A DNA stretch of 64,000 bases, taken from assembly GCA_963971305.1 (NCBI GenBank), contig OZ020314.1, forward strand, positions 2,604,001 through 2,668,000. The letters are read 5' to 3'. This stretch comes from Arcuatula senhousia (taxonomy: Eukaryota > Mollusca > Bivalvia > Mytilida > Mytilidae). The notes below the pieces were generated by a model that was given only the letters and a program-made list of their open reading frames with translations, did no database searches and had not been told where the DNA came from. Positions 34,306 through 45,145 of this stretch are shown here, in pieces. Both the position numbers and the translations under genes were made by a program. Within the stretch, counting starts at the first letter, position 1, and each line of letters begins with the position of its first letter.

Positions 34306-34788
34306 CTCACTCAAAAAAGTTACGCAACAATACAAAATTTCCCAAAATATTTTTAAATAAACATACCTAATATTATTTTTGTATTGCAAAGCCATTTCTT
34401 AACCGATTTTAATCAAATAAAAACCAAGAGAACGAGAAATGATTGAAATTTGTTTTTATGATTTTAGAAAAATCGTCACTTCACCGGTTTTTAAGATATC
34501 ACAAGTAGAAATAAGCTGTTAATTTTATGCGTCAACAACCCGTTTAAATCAACCAACATTTTACGTGGAAAAATATTGGTTATGTTCTACTCGCGTTCTA
34601 TCAAAAACCGTAACAGCTAGGATTTTGCCCAAATCATAAAAATAAACTTCACTTGTTTCTCTTTTTCTTGGTTTTTGTTTGATAAAAAATGATTGAAAAA
34701 CGGCTTGGCAATATCAATTTATAACAAGGAAGGTTTAGTTAAAACATATAGGGAAATTTTCCACTGTTGCGTAACTTTTTTGACAGAG
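34306..34788. mobile_element. Mariner-like MITE with long imperfect TIRs (483 bp)
   Basis: Left end CTCACTCAAAAAAGTTACGC, right end reverse complement CTCTGTCAAAAAAGTTACGC, flanked by TA at 34304-34305 and 34789-34790. Inverted similarity continues inwards for about 190 bp (AAAAACCAAGAGAACGAGAA against AAAAACCAAGAAAAAGAGAA), so the element folds back. No transposase. Confidence 0.8.
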
Positions 34789-34978
34789 TATATCTTCCAT
34801 ACATGTAATGAATCATTTAATTGGTCTAGCTGTTACTGTAGCAAAAGACAATTGGATATAAAACAAATAGATTTACAAAAACTAAATAAAGAAAACACTT
34901 TTATTAAAAGGTTAATAAATGATACTTTAACAGATTGCATCTATTCTGTGTTTATGATACAAAAATGAAAATACGAGT

Positions 34979-35184
34979 TTGAAATGTTTCCCCCCCTGTA
35001 GATTGATTGAAATTGATACAATATCACTGCTCGTAGATGGTCCTTCTTCATCTGTCGGAACGGTGCACGTGTCTTGTGGCCCTGCTTGTGACTTCGTCAG
35101 CAATTCCCTTAAACGGATCCTGTCCCCTAATGTAACGACACCAAGAGCGGCAAAATTAAACAGAACCGCCTCCATACTTCCCAT
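34979..35184 (-). CDS. Possible first coding exon of an unidentified gene
   Basis: From ATG 35182-35184 the minus strand reads MGSMEAVLFNFAALGVVTLG, DRIRLRELLTKSQAGPQ and DTCTVPTDEEGPSTSSD before continuing into AT-rich sequence; the raw frame stops at 34927. GC content and codon choice are clearly above the surroundings. A second in-frame ATG lies three codons in. No clear GT donor is visible at the end of the coding-like part, and no domain is recognised. It could be a captured host exon or part of an unknown mobile element. Confidence 0.35.
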
Positions 35185-35284
35185 TTTGATTGGAGGTGAG
35201 TGTGAACTTTCATCTTACAAAAATATCGCGGAGTGCGGGAATTGTCGTTGATTTCTGATTTCCCCCGCGTAACAACCACTTAAA

Positions 35285-36415
35285 CATGTTAAATGAGCAC
35301 CTTATGCTATAACGACAGCGTATAAAGTTGTAACCACATAGTATAAAATTGTAATCACATAGTATAAATATGTACCCACATAGTATAAAGTTGTAATCAC
35401 AAAGTATAATGCTGTAAGTACTGAGTATAATGTTGCACAAACTTAGTATAATGTTGTTACAGCATAGTATAATGGTGTAATCACAGATTATAATGTTGAA
35501 AAGACAGCGTATAATTATGCAATCACAGAGTATAATGTTGGAACCCCAGAGTATAATGGTGTAACCCCAGATTATAATGTTGAATAGACACTGTAAAATG
35601 ATCCATGCAACGACTGAGTATAAAGTTGTAACAACATAGTATAATGTTGTCACCACGGAGCACAATATTGTAACGCTTGACTATAATGTGGTAACGACAA
35701 AGTATAATGTTGTCACAACAGCGTTAAATGATGAAACGACAGAATATAAAGTTGTAAGGCCCGAGTATAATGGTGTAACGCCTGCGTATAATGGTGTAAT
35801 AGCAGAGAATAAAAGTGTAATAGCAGAGAATAAAAGTGTAATGCCTGAGTATAATGTGATAACTACTGAATATAATGCTGTAACGACAGTGTATAATATT
35901 GAACAACAGAGTAAACTAAAGAAAGGACTGAGTATAATGTTAAAACTGCATAGTATGATGCTGTAATGACCGAGTATAATAATGTAATGAAAGAGTATAA
36001 AGTTTTAGGGGCTGAGTATAATGTTGAAACGACTTAACATACATGTAATGTTGACATGACTGAGTATAATGTTGACACGACTGAACATAATGCGACTGAG
36101 TAAAATATTCTAACCACTGAGTATAATGTTGTTACGACTGACTATAATGCAGTAAATATTGACATGACTGAGTATAATGTTGACACGACTGAACATAATA
36201 ACCACTGAGTATAATGTTGTAACGACTGAATATAATGCAGTAAAGACTGAATATAAAGTTGTAACGGCTGAGTATAAAGTTGTAACGACTGAGTATAAAG
36301 TTGTAACGACTGAGTACAAAGTTGTAACGACTGAGTATAAAGTTGTAACGACTGGGTATAAAGTTGTAACGACTGGGTATAATGACGTTATGGCTGAGTA
36401 TAATGATAGTGGCCA
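35285..36415 (+). repeat. 21-bp minisatellite (GAGTATAATGTTGTAACGAC-like)
   Basis: About 50 degenerate units of 21 bp, core GAGTATAAAGTTGTAACGAC plus T, most regular at 36180-36385. Because 21 is a multiple of three, ORFs with a 7-residue period (TEYKVVT or TLYSVVT) stay open on both strands; I do not treat them as genes. The unit is unrelated in sequence to the 38-62 kb minisatellite, although the period is the same. Confidence 0.88.
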
Positions 36416-36756
36416 ACAAAAGGCAGTCCTGGCGTTCCATACTTTTCCATTGAAAACCCGTCTTAATTGTTGTATAATGCAATTATAGCCAAACAAAAAA
36501 TCAGTATACTGACGAATAGAATATCAAATTTCAGTTTTCTTTATTTCTTCAAGTGATTGCAATGAAATAAGGTAGTGGCTCTGAATTCTTTTTTTAGTAT
36601 TATTCATTCAGTTTTAGTACAAAGCAAAGGCTATAAGTTTGTCCTGGGCAGTATTGTACCAATAGCCAAAATAGTTTTTAATTCCGTTTTTACGTTTCGT
36701 TTTTTCGTTCCGTTTTCCATTCCACCTTTTAGCAACACCCTATCAAAACTAGGCTG

Positions 36757-37490
36757 GTACCCAGGGTAGCCAGACAACTCGGCCCGAGGACAAGTCGGCC
36801 CGGGACAACTCGGGCCGGATTTTAGGACAACTCGGACCGGTAGAAGACAACTCGGCCCGGTTAAAAAAAAATAAATATTTTATGATATTTAACGTATATA
36901 ATCACAAAAAGATACTTTCTTAATTATTTTCGGTTAATTTTGTGTGCATTAAACACTAGATTTGCATATTTTTTATAGCACTTTTCACGAAATATCCTTT
37001 CACTTCTCTAGTTCTCTGATTTTGACTTCATGATAATATTCATTTTGCAAATATAATGTTAAAGCTTTACTCATCTAGATCTTCAGCTTTAACTCTAAAT
37101 AAAATATATAATATAAAGAAGTATGCCTACACATCGAAAATATTTTCGTGTGAAAAAAGGCTTTAGATTTTTAATAACAAATAGGTATAACTATAAATTG
37201 TTTATTTTTTCATATTTTCTCAAATAAGAATGATTGTACCGTACATTTTTGTAAAGTTAATTATCTTTCCGGTTGATAAAAATCATGTCTATGGCAGACT
37301 TGTTGAAATAAAGCAAAGACTAAAAGTTGTGTAACATTTGAATGAAATTTTCTCACTTTGTTGTTAAAGATATAAACAGGTTAAAGTCGGGCCGACTTGT
37401 CTTATAGAGGGCCGATTTGTCCTACAGACCGGGCCGAGTTGTCCCGGGCCGATTTGTCCTCGGGCCGAGTTGTCTGGCATTCGTACCCAG
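36757..37490. mobile_element. Foldback-like element with 8-bp TSD (718 bp)
   Basis: The element 36765-37482 is flanked by GTACCCAG on both sides (36757-36764 and 37483-37490). The arms are inverted copies built from short tandem phrases (GACAACTCGGCCCG, GGACAAGTCGGCCCGG), about 110 bp each: 36769-36860 and about 37380-37478. Ends read GGTAGCCAGAC and GAATGCCAGAC. The centre is AT-rich and has no ORF. An 8-bp TSD would fit hAT-like or P-like superfamilies; the family is unassigned. Confidence 0.75.
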
Positions 37491-38039
37491 CTGTTATCTG
37501 AACAGTACGGAGCCAGTTGCCAGCTTATATCAAAACAAGTATGGTGACCTATCAACATTTTAAGCTACTTTATCTTTTCCCTTTTTAGGCATCAATTTAA
37601 AAAAAAAACTCATCACTTTAAAGTCACTTTCGAACATCCTTTAAGTTAGAATTATAATTTTTACATAATAAATAATTTTTTTTGCCTCCTCAGTCCTCTT
37701 ATTCTATTATAACAGGACGTAGATATATCTCTTGGCTTTAACTAATTTGTTTGCCACTTAGGCACGAGCACGGGATTTTTATTCTTTAATTTTAGGTTAC
37801 AACTTCAATGAAGTTTTGTCTCCCTTTAATTTTTGTTACTGTTGGGCTTTTTTTCCAGAATTGAAAGAGAAGATTTAAAGGTATTAACACTTTAACAGTG
37901 AGATAAAGGTATTTATTTATCAAGCGGAATCTTAATCCGTGTTAAGGAACATATTTCTTACACTGACAATGTCACTTTTTTCCGTTTATCACTGTAATAA
38001 AAAAACGAATCTACTTTCGTTTTAGATTAAAATTTCCTG
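37491..38039. other. Intergenic between two foldback elements, no gene seen
   Basis: AT-rich, no supported gene. Confidence 0.35.
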
Positions 38040-38046
38040 GTACATT
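38040..38046. repeat. Left 7-bp target-site duplication of the 24.7-kb element
   Basis: GTACATT lies directly before the left terminus (GAGGTATAAT...) and again directly after the right terminus (62764-62770). Confidence 0.75.
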
Positions 38047-38740
38047 GAGGTATAATATAATAGTACTTTTGTAGTTCGTCACCAGGAAAATCACCAGGCA
38101 ATGCGCATGCGCAAATATGACGTCAAACCGCTACTTTCACTTTTCGATCTTCGGTGTCATTGATATGGATCTATTTATAAATATCTTTAATGATATCAAT
38201 AAATTTAATTGTTTATTTTGAAATCGCCATTTCAATTTTGGATTTAGAAAAATCTAACCGTTCTTTTTGGGGTAGATTAACTATGGGAACGAATTGTATT
38301 TATAAAATTTAATATTTTGAAATCAGCATTTCATTTTTGTATTAAAAAACCTTACTGTTCTTTTTTGGGGTTGATTAACATTTATCTTAAAAGGGGGGAG
38401 GAGGTGAGGTGAAAAATGGAGAAAAAAATATTTAAATATATATGATACGTGATAAGAAAACATTGCTTAATACTCCATGTCAATAAAAATATCAGGATGC
38501 AAAAATCAAGAAATAAACAGACAGGTCAGTGCTTTTGAAAAAAATAAGGCAATGTAGTGTTTTAGCTGAAAAAATATTTTCCGATTTTCCGAAAATAAAA
38601 ATAGTTGCTCAGACCATAATAAAACAATATCTGAACTCATTGGAGAGATAAAAATTAACACTGTCAGCCATAAACATGATGACTCAATTTTTTAAGAAGA
38701 GGAACATAACAACAGGAGGATAACATACGGCACTTTATTT
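38047..38740 (+). repeat. Left unique TIR arm of the 24.7-kb element
   Basis: Matches the reverse complement of 62164-62763, with substitutions and one extra partial tandem duplication (about 38200-38283 repeated at 38304-38380, AAATCGCCATTTCA / AAATCAGCATTTCA, then TTCTTTTTGGGGTAGATTAA / TTCTTTTTTGGGGTTGATTA). Near the tip it carries TCACCAGG twice (38079-38097), GCGCATGCGC (38103-38112) and TGACGTCA (38118-38125). Confidence 0.9.
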
Positions 38741-39650
38741 CTATCACCAGGGTCCATACATCTATCACCAGGGTCTATACATCTATCACCAGGGTCTATA
38801 CATCTATCACCCGAGTCCATACATCTATTACCAGGGTATATACATCTATCACCAGGGTCCATACATCTATCACCAGGGTCTATATATCTATCACCAGGGT
38901 CTATACATCTATCACCAGGGTCCATACATCTATCACCAGGGTCTCTACATCTATTACCATGGTCTATACATCAATCCCCAGGGTCTCTACATCTATCACC
39001 AGAGTCCATACATCTATCACCAGGGTCTATACATCTATCACCAGGGTCTATACATCTATCACCAAGGTCTCTACATCTATCACCAGGGTCTCTTGATCTA
39101 TCACCAGGGTCTATACATCTATCACCAGGGTCCATACATCTATCACCAGGGTCTATACATCTATCACCAGGGTCCATTCATCTATCACCAGGGTCTATAC
39201 ATCTATCACCAGGGTCCAAACATCTATCACCAGGGTCTTTACAGCTATCACCAGGGTTTCTACATCTATAAAAAGGTTCTCAACATCTATCATCAGGGTC
39301 CATACATCCATCACCAGGTTCTATACATCTATCACCGGGGTCTCTACATCTATAACTAGGGTCTCTACATCTATCACCAGGGTCTCTACACTCATCACCA
39401 GGGTCCATACATCAATCACCAGGGGCCTTCAACATTTGCAATGAAAACTGTTAGCCCTGTTTTCTCTGATTTGAGGGTCTATACATCTATCACCAAGGTT
39501 CATTCATCTATCACCAGGGTCTTTACATCTATCACCAGGGTCCATACATCTAACACCAGGATCTCTACATCTATCACTATGGTCTATACATCTATCCTCA
39601 GGGTCTCTACATCTATCACCAGGGTTTATACATCTATCACCAGGGTCTCT
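38741..39650 (+). repeat. 21-bp minisatellite, left block 1
   Basis: About 43 units of CTATCACCAGGGTCYAYACAT type. Includes the non-minisatellite marker CAACATTTGCAATGAAAACT, GTTAGCCCTGTTTTCTCTGA (39431-39475), which recurs at four other places in the array. Confidence 0.93.
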
Positions 39651-39890
39651 ACATTAGACATTAGACAGTATTTTATTTCAGCCAATCAAGGACCTTTGCA
39701 GGCAATGACAATTAACATTTATGATTTAAAACAGTACATAACAGACATAGCTTAGCAATACTGCAATTGTTTATATAAATTAATTGTAATGCAAAATATA
39801 TAATGCATGTGTGTGTTTGTGTGGAACAAGCATGGTTGACTATATTAATAAGAATAGATACACAGTGTGTTAATGATATAGATATTCATC

Positions 39891-40107
39891 TCTCAGCTAT
39901 GGACACCAAGGGACGGTGCTTAAGGAAACACTTTTATTTTTTTTAAACAAATAGTGTTCCTCCTCGTGTCCAAAGCAGAGAGACAAACTTAATTAAATTT
40001 TTAATATCAAATTATTTGTTTAAGTGCTACAGACACCAAGGGACGGTGCTTAAGGAGATACTTAATAAAATATAGAGTGATTTAAAATAGTACTTCTCCT
40101 CGTGTCT
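39891..40107 (-). other. Structured 3'-UTR motif, copies A and B (LINE 1)
   Basis: Two copies (about 39891-39981 and 40030-40107). In the LINE sense strand the order is CACGAGG, stem-loop, then AGCACCGTCCCTTGG. Outer stems differ but pair in each: GGACAC/GTGTCC in A and AGACAC/GTGTCT in B. Inner stems also pair (AACAC/GTGTT in A). The two conserved strands would form an internal loop between two helices. Function unknown; it may be an RNA element recognised by the LINE reverse transcriptase. Confidence 0.65.
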
Positions 40108-40183
40108 AAAGCAAATAAACAAAACATAAGTGTACCCCCCTTTTGATTTGTTGCTGGAGAAGACAGGTGTTCAGATATAAATA

Positions 40184-41871
40184 TCATTTGCAATTCTTTT
40201 TAATAAAACTGCAAAGGTTATGTAATACAGCTTTATCTTCACAGGTCATTAACCAAAAGAATTTTTCGTTATTATTTAAGTTTATAAAGTTATGACATGT
40301 TTTTGAAATAATATCAAACAGTTCCTGTCTTTCTCCAACAAAATTTGTACAGGTGATAAGAAAGTGCATCTCATCCTCTACTTCTTCAGAGTCACAGTGA
40401 AGACAATGTCTAAGGTGTGGAGGTATACCCTGGTATCTACCAGATTCAATCCGCAAATGATGCGATGAAACTCTAAGCTGTGTTAAGCTTCTCCTCCACT
40501 CAAAATTGCTAATAAGACTCAAATAGTTTTCAAACCCATGACTAGTTTTAAATTTAACAAAAGTTCTTAATTTGCCTTCTGAATTGTTGGATAGTTGGTT
40601 CTCCCATAATTTAATGTATGAATCTTTAATAATATTTCTAATTTTCTCTTTTGACTTGTAATTGTCCTTCAGTTTTGGTATATTTTCTATAATTTTATGG
40701 ATAGCACTCCATGAAGGTTTATGCTGTTCATGTAAAAGTTTGGATTCTTGGTAAGCATCATTTAAAAGGGGAAATTTTTCATTGTTTTCTAAACGAATCC
40801 AATAATTGATCATAGCTTTAACAATGTCAAAATGAAGTGGAAATCTACCCAGTTCTGAAAGAACAGCAAAATTTGTGGTCTTTTTGTGTACCCCAAGTAT
40901 AAATTTACAAAATTTTATGTGCAATTTTTCACAGGTAATGTTACCATAAATTTTGTCAAGTGAAGGAGAACCATTCCTAAATTTAGCAGTATAAGGGTTG
41001 AAAAATCCCCATATCTCACAGCCATATAAAAGAATAGGCTTTATTGTATGATCAAATACATTGATACTAGTCTTTACATTAGGGTTATAGGTCAAAAAGT
41101 CTTTTTGTAATTTAAAGTATGCCTTTAGACTCTTTTTTTATAACTCATTTTGAGCAAAGGAGAAGGTACCAGAAGCACTAAAAAACACACCTAGATATTT
41201 ACAGTGTTGCACACATTCTATATTAAACTCTTTGTAGTTGAACTTATGCTCTATGTGTCTGCCTGCCTTGTTGAAAATTAATACTTTGGTTTTTTGGGGG
41301 TTTACAGTAAGACACCAATCATTGCAGTACCTACTTAGGATATCTAGTTTAGATTGAAGTCCTGTGGCACTGGTGGATAGAAGAATTATATCATCTGCAT
41401 ACATTAAGCAGTTCAAAGGTTTTCCATTTAAAATTACTGGGTCAGGAGAGTTTTCAAAAAGATCAGGAAGATCATTTATGAAGATTTTAAACAAGTTAGG
41501 ACTTAAATTGTCTCCTTGTTTGACCCCAAGTTGGATGGAAAAGAACTCTGTCAACGCATTTTTAATTTTAACACATGAGTTACTTATTTCATACATTCTT
41601 TTGATAATATTATAGAAACGATTACCAACCCCAATTTTTAACAGTTTTAGTTTGATCCCCGCGTGTACCACAGTATCAAATGCTTTTTGAAAATCAACAA
41701 AGCAGGCATATACTCTGCCATCTTTAGAGCCGCAATATTTGTCAACCACACATTTAAGTATAAATAAGTGGTCAGTTGTTCTAGCTTTTCTTGTGAACCC
41801 AACCTGACACTTGTTAATAATATTGTGTTTTTCAAGAAAAAGATCTAATCTTGTATTAATGATACTGTTAA
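40184..41871 (-). pseudogene. LINE 1 ORF2: RT and C-terminal region with one in-frame stop
   Basis: The frame continues from the truncation at 41871 to a stop at 40184 except for one TAA at 41138-41140. Domains: RT finger/palm from the truncation (GFTRKARTTDHLFILK, ACFVDFQKAFDTV, LGVKQGDNLSPNLFKIFIND), catalytic YADD (MYADDIILLS), thumb (KTKVLIFNKAGR). Then come the post-RT segment KPILLYGCEIWGF, KFCKFILGVHKKTTNFAVLS and a C-terminal zinc-knuckle-like CLHCDSEEVEDEMHFLITC. The TAA sits where the sister copy has the Tyr of ELYNKSLKAYYKL, so it is a simple nonsense change. The clade within APE-type LINEs is not assigned. Confidence 0.85.
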
Positions 41872-42869
41872 ACATCTATCACAAGGGTCTATACATCTAT
41901 CACCAATGTCTCTACATCTATCACCAGGGTCTCTTCATCTATCACCAGGGTCTATACATCTATCACCAGGGTCCATACATCTATCACCAGGGTCTATACA
42001 TCTATCACCAGGATCCATTCATCTATCACCAGGGTCTATACATCTATCACCAGGGTCTATACATCTATCACCAGGGTCCAAACTTCTATCACCAGGGTCC
42101 ATACATCTATCACCAGGGTCTATACATCTATCACCAGGGTCCATGCATTAATCACCAGGGTCCATACATCTATTACCAGTGTCTATACATCTATCACCAG
42201 GGTCCATACATATATCACCAGGGTCCATACATCTATCACCAGGGTCTATACATCTATCACCAGGGTCCATACATCTATCACCAGGGTCTATACATCTATC
42301 ACCAGGGTCCATTCATCTATCACCAGGGTCTTAACATCTATCACCAGGGTCTTAGAATCTATCACCAGGGTCCATACATCTATCACCAGGGTCTATACAT
42401 CTATCACCAGGGTCCATACATCTATCACCAGGGTTCATACATCTATCACCAGGGTCTATACATCTATCACCAGGGTCTTTACATCTATCACCAGGGTTTC
42501 TACAACTATAAAAAGGTTCTCAACATCTATCATCAGGGTCTCTATATCTATCACCAGGGTCCGTACATGTATCACCAGGTTCTATACATCTATCACCGGG
42601 GTCTCTACATCTATAACTAGGGTCTCTACATCTATCACCAGGGTCTATACATCAATCACCAGGGTCTACACTCATCACCAGGGTCCATACATCAATCACC
42701 AGGGGCCTTCAACATTTGCAATGAAAACGGTTAGCCCTGTTTTCTCTGATTTGAGGGTCTATACATCTATCACCAGGGTTCATTCATCTATCACCAGGGT
42801 CTTTACATCTATCACCAGGGTCCATACATCTATCACCAGGGTCCATACATCTATCACCAGGGTCTCTAC
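41872..42869 (+). repeat. 21-bp minisatellite, left block 2
   Basis: About 47 units in the same orientation as block 1, open in several frames (269 codons of IYHQGLY type), with another copy of the AACATTTGCAATGAAAA marker near 42710. Confidence 0.93.
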
Positions 42870-43168
42870 AATACCAATACCAATATACCAATATTTTTTA
42901 TTTTTCCTAATTAGGTCCCCATTAGGGCAATTACATGTAACAGTCATGATTAAAACAATGTTAACATTACAGTACATAAACAAGTACATGTATACTCAAT
43001 AATGTAATGAATAAAATTGAAATGTAAATATATATTTTTTTTAAGTAATGATAGAGCAGATGACAGAACCAGCACTCGCAAATCCGGCCAACGAAATGAA
43101 AGACTTTAACATGAACTGTATGATTTAAAATAAATAAATAAATATATTCAATTCACCAGATTGTCAGA

Positions 43169-43420
43169 CTGCAGCAGGCACCAAGGGACGGTGCTTAAGG
43201 TATGTGAAAAATTTCACATCCTCCTCGTGCCTGTTGCAGAAGAACAAGCTGTGAAAAAAAAAGTGCATGATCAATACGGATACATTTTTCATGCATCTTT
43301 AAAGTTAATAATATGATGAATAAAATAATAGTTTTGTTTTTCAGCAGAGGGCACCAAGGGACGATGCTTAAGGTATGTGGATAGTATATGTATATCACAT
43401 CCTCCTCGTGTCCAATGCTG
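43169..43420 (-). other. Structured 3'-UTR motif, copies C and D (LINE 2)
   Basis: Copy C (43169-43239) is the best example. Outer stem CTGCAGCAGGCAC pairs over 13 positions with GTGCCTGTTGCAG, inner stem TATGTGAAA with TTTCACAT, separated by the conserved loop strands CAAGGGACGGTGCTTAAGG and CCTCCTC (plus-strand reading). Copy D (43342-43420) keeps the loop strands (one change, CGATGC) with different paired stems (CAGCA/TGCTG, GGCAC/GTGTC, TATGTG/CACAT). Confidence 0.7.
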
Positions 43421-43483
43421 AAAAACAAATGAGGAATATGATCTTAAGTCTTAAAGAAGCCATACAAGTTAGTTCATGTTTTT

Positions 43484-44236
43484 TTAAATAAATTTTGCTG
43501 TTGCCGAAAGCACTGTATGTTCCTCCGAGTTCAGGAGCCAAATCATTTTGTTAACTGAGTTAAGATTATCAAAATTTGAACAATGTTGGCTTATTTTTTG
43601 TAAGAGGATATTTCTATCTTCATTTAACTTTGTAAAGTCAAACAAAAAATGAGATTCGTCCTCCACTTCACCAGAAGAGCAACGAGTGCAGGTTCTGTCT
43701 TCTGGGAGAGTACCCTGGTATCTGCCAGTTTCAATTTTTAAATGATGACATGATATGCGAAGTTTTGTGAGACTCCTCCTTTGCTCAAAATTATTTAATA
43801 TTGAAAGATATTTCTCCCATCCATAATTGGATTTCATTTTTATATAAGTTCTTAATTTTCCATCCTTTTGTTCTTTGAGCTTTTTATACCATGATTCAAT
43901 AAATTTTGATTTTAAAAGAGTTTTTGATTTATTTTTGAAAGTCTGTAATGATGAACTTGTTGGATAAAGATTTTTTATTTCAGGCATGCTTTCTAAAAGA
44001 GTTTGTATAGCTCCATACCAAGATGATTTCTTTGATAAAAAGAGGTTTTTAGATGTTTCAAACGCATCTTGGAGAATAGGAAATGAAGTCTTTAAATTAT
44101 TCAAATGATGAAGATAGTTAAGCATAGCTTTAATAATATCATATTGTAGTGGAAATCTCCCCAATTCTGACAATACGCCAAAGTTTGAGGATTTATACTA
44201 TGAACTCCAAGAATATTTTTACAAAATTTAGTATGA
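43484..44236 (-). pseudogene. LINE 2 ORF2 C-terminal remnant
   Basis: The remnant starts with TKFCKNILGVHS at the truncation, then a frame break. SELGRFPLQYDIIKAMLNYL continues open to a stop at 43484 and includes the zinc-knuckle-like CTRCSSGEVEDESHFLFD, where the final Cys is replaced (FDF). No RT domain is left. Confidence 0.8.
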
Positions 44237-44843
44237 AGTATACATCTATCACCAGGGTCCATGCATTAATCACCAGGGTCCATACACCTATTACCAGCGT
44301 CTATACATCTATCACCAGGGTCCATACATCTATCACCAGGGTCCATACATCTATCACCAGGGTCTATACATCTATCACCAGGGTCCATACATCTATCACC
44401 AGGGTCTATACATCTATCACCAGGGTCCATTCATCTATCACCAAGGTCTTAACATCTATCACCAGGGTCTTAACATCTATCACCAGGGTCCATACATCTA
44501 TCACCAGGGTCTATACATCTATCACCAGGGTCCATACATCTATCACCAGGGTTCATACATCTATCACCAGGGTCTATACATCTATCACCAGGGTCTTTAC
44601 ATCTATCACCAGGGTTTCTACATCTATAAAAAGGTTCTCAACATCTATCACCAGGGTCTCTATATCTATCACCAGGGTCCGTACATGTATCACCAGGTTC
44701 TATACATCTATCACCGGGGTCTCTACATCTATAACTAGGGTCTCTTCATCTATCACCAGGGTCTATACATCAATCACCAGGGTCTCTACACTTATCAACA
44801 GGGTCCATACATCAATCACCAGGGGCCTTCAAAATTTGCAATG
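44237..44843 (+). repeat. 21-bp minisatellite, left block 3
   Basis: About 29 units between LINE 2 and the duplicated LINE fragment; a long SITRVYT-type frame is a by-product. Confidence 0.92.
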
Positions 44844-45145
44844 AAGTCTGTAATGATGAACTTGTTGGATAAAGATTTTTTATTTCAGGCATGCTTTCTA
44901 AAAGAGTTTGTATAGCTCCATACCAAGATGATTTCTTTGATAAAAAGAGGTTTTTAGATGTTTCAAACGCATCTTGGAGAAAAGGAAATGAAGTCTTTAA
45001 ATTATTCAAATGATGAAGATAGTTAAGCATAGCTTTAATAATATCATATTGTAGTGGAAATCTCCCCAATTCTGACAATACGCCAAAGTTTGAGGATTTA
45101 TACTATGAACTCCAAGAATATTTTTACAAAATTTAGTATGAAGTA
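44844..45145 (-). repeat. Duplicated LINE 2 fragment
   Basis: Nearly identical to about 43935-44240 (same truncation joint GTATGAAGTATACATCTATC). It sits in the array about 909 bp away and has minisatellite on both sides. Its left joint fuses the GGGGCCTTCAAAATTTGCAA marker directly to LINE sequence. This is array duplication, not a separate insertion. Confidence 0.88.

Larger units (their letters stand above)
39651..41871 (-). mobile_element. LINE copy 1, 5'-truncated, inserted in the minisatellite
   Basis: Minus orientation. The 3' end lies at about 39651 (tail of TGTCTAATGTCTAATG type after AATAAAATACTG). A 3' UTR with two structured motif copies follows, then the reading frame. The 5' truncation joins minisatellite at about 41871, in the RT domain at LFNSIINTRLDLFL. 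The endonuclease is missing. Confidence 0.85.
42870..44236 (-). mobile_element. LINE copy 2, strongly 5'-truncated
   Basis: Minus orientation. The 3' end lies at 42870 with a (TATTGG)n-type tail after AAAAATAAAAAATA; a 3' UTR of about 600 bp with two structured motifs follows. Only the C-terminal part of ORF2 remains (43484-44236); the 5' truncation joins minisatellite at about 44236. Confidence 0.85.

Noticed and set aside
35210..36496. ORFs of 92-151 codons with TLYSVVT/TEYKVVT repeats
   Set aside because: They are translations of the 21-bp minisatellite on both strands.
39891..40107. HDV-like ribozyme suggested by CCTCCTCGTG next to CACCAAGGGACGG
   Set aside because: The resemblance to the HDV P3 region is short and on the strand opposite to LINE sense. 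The nested double-pseudoknot layout is not recognisable, so no ribozyme class is claimed.
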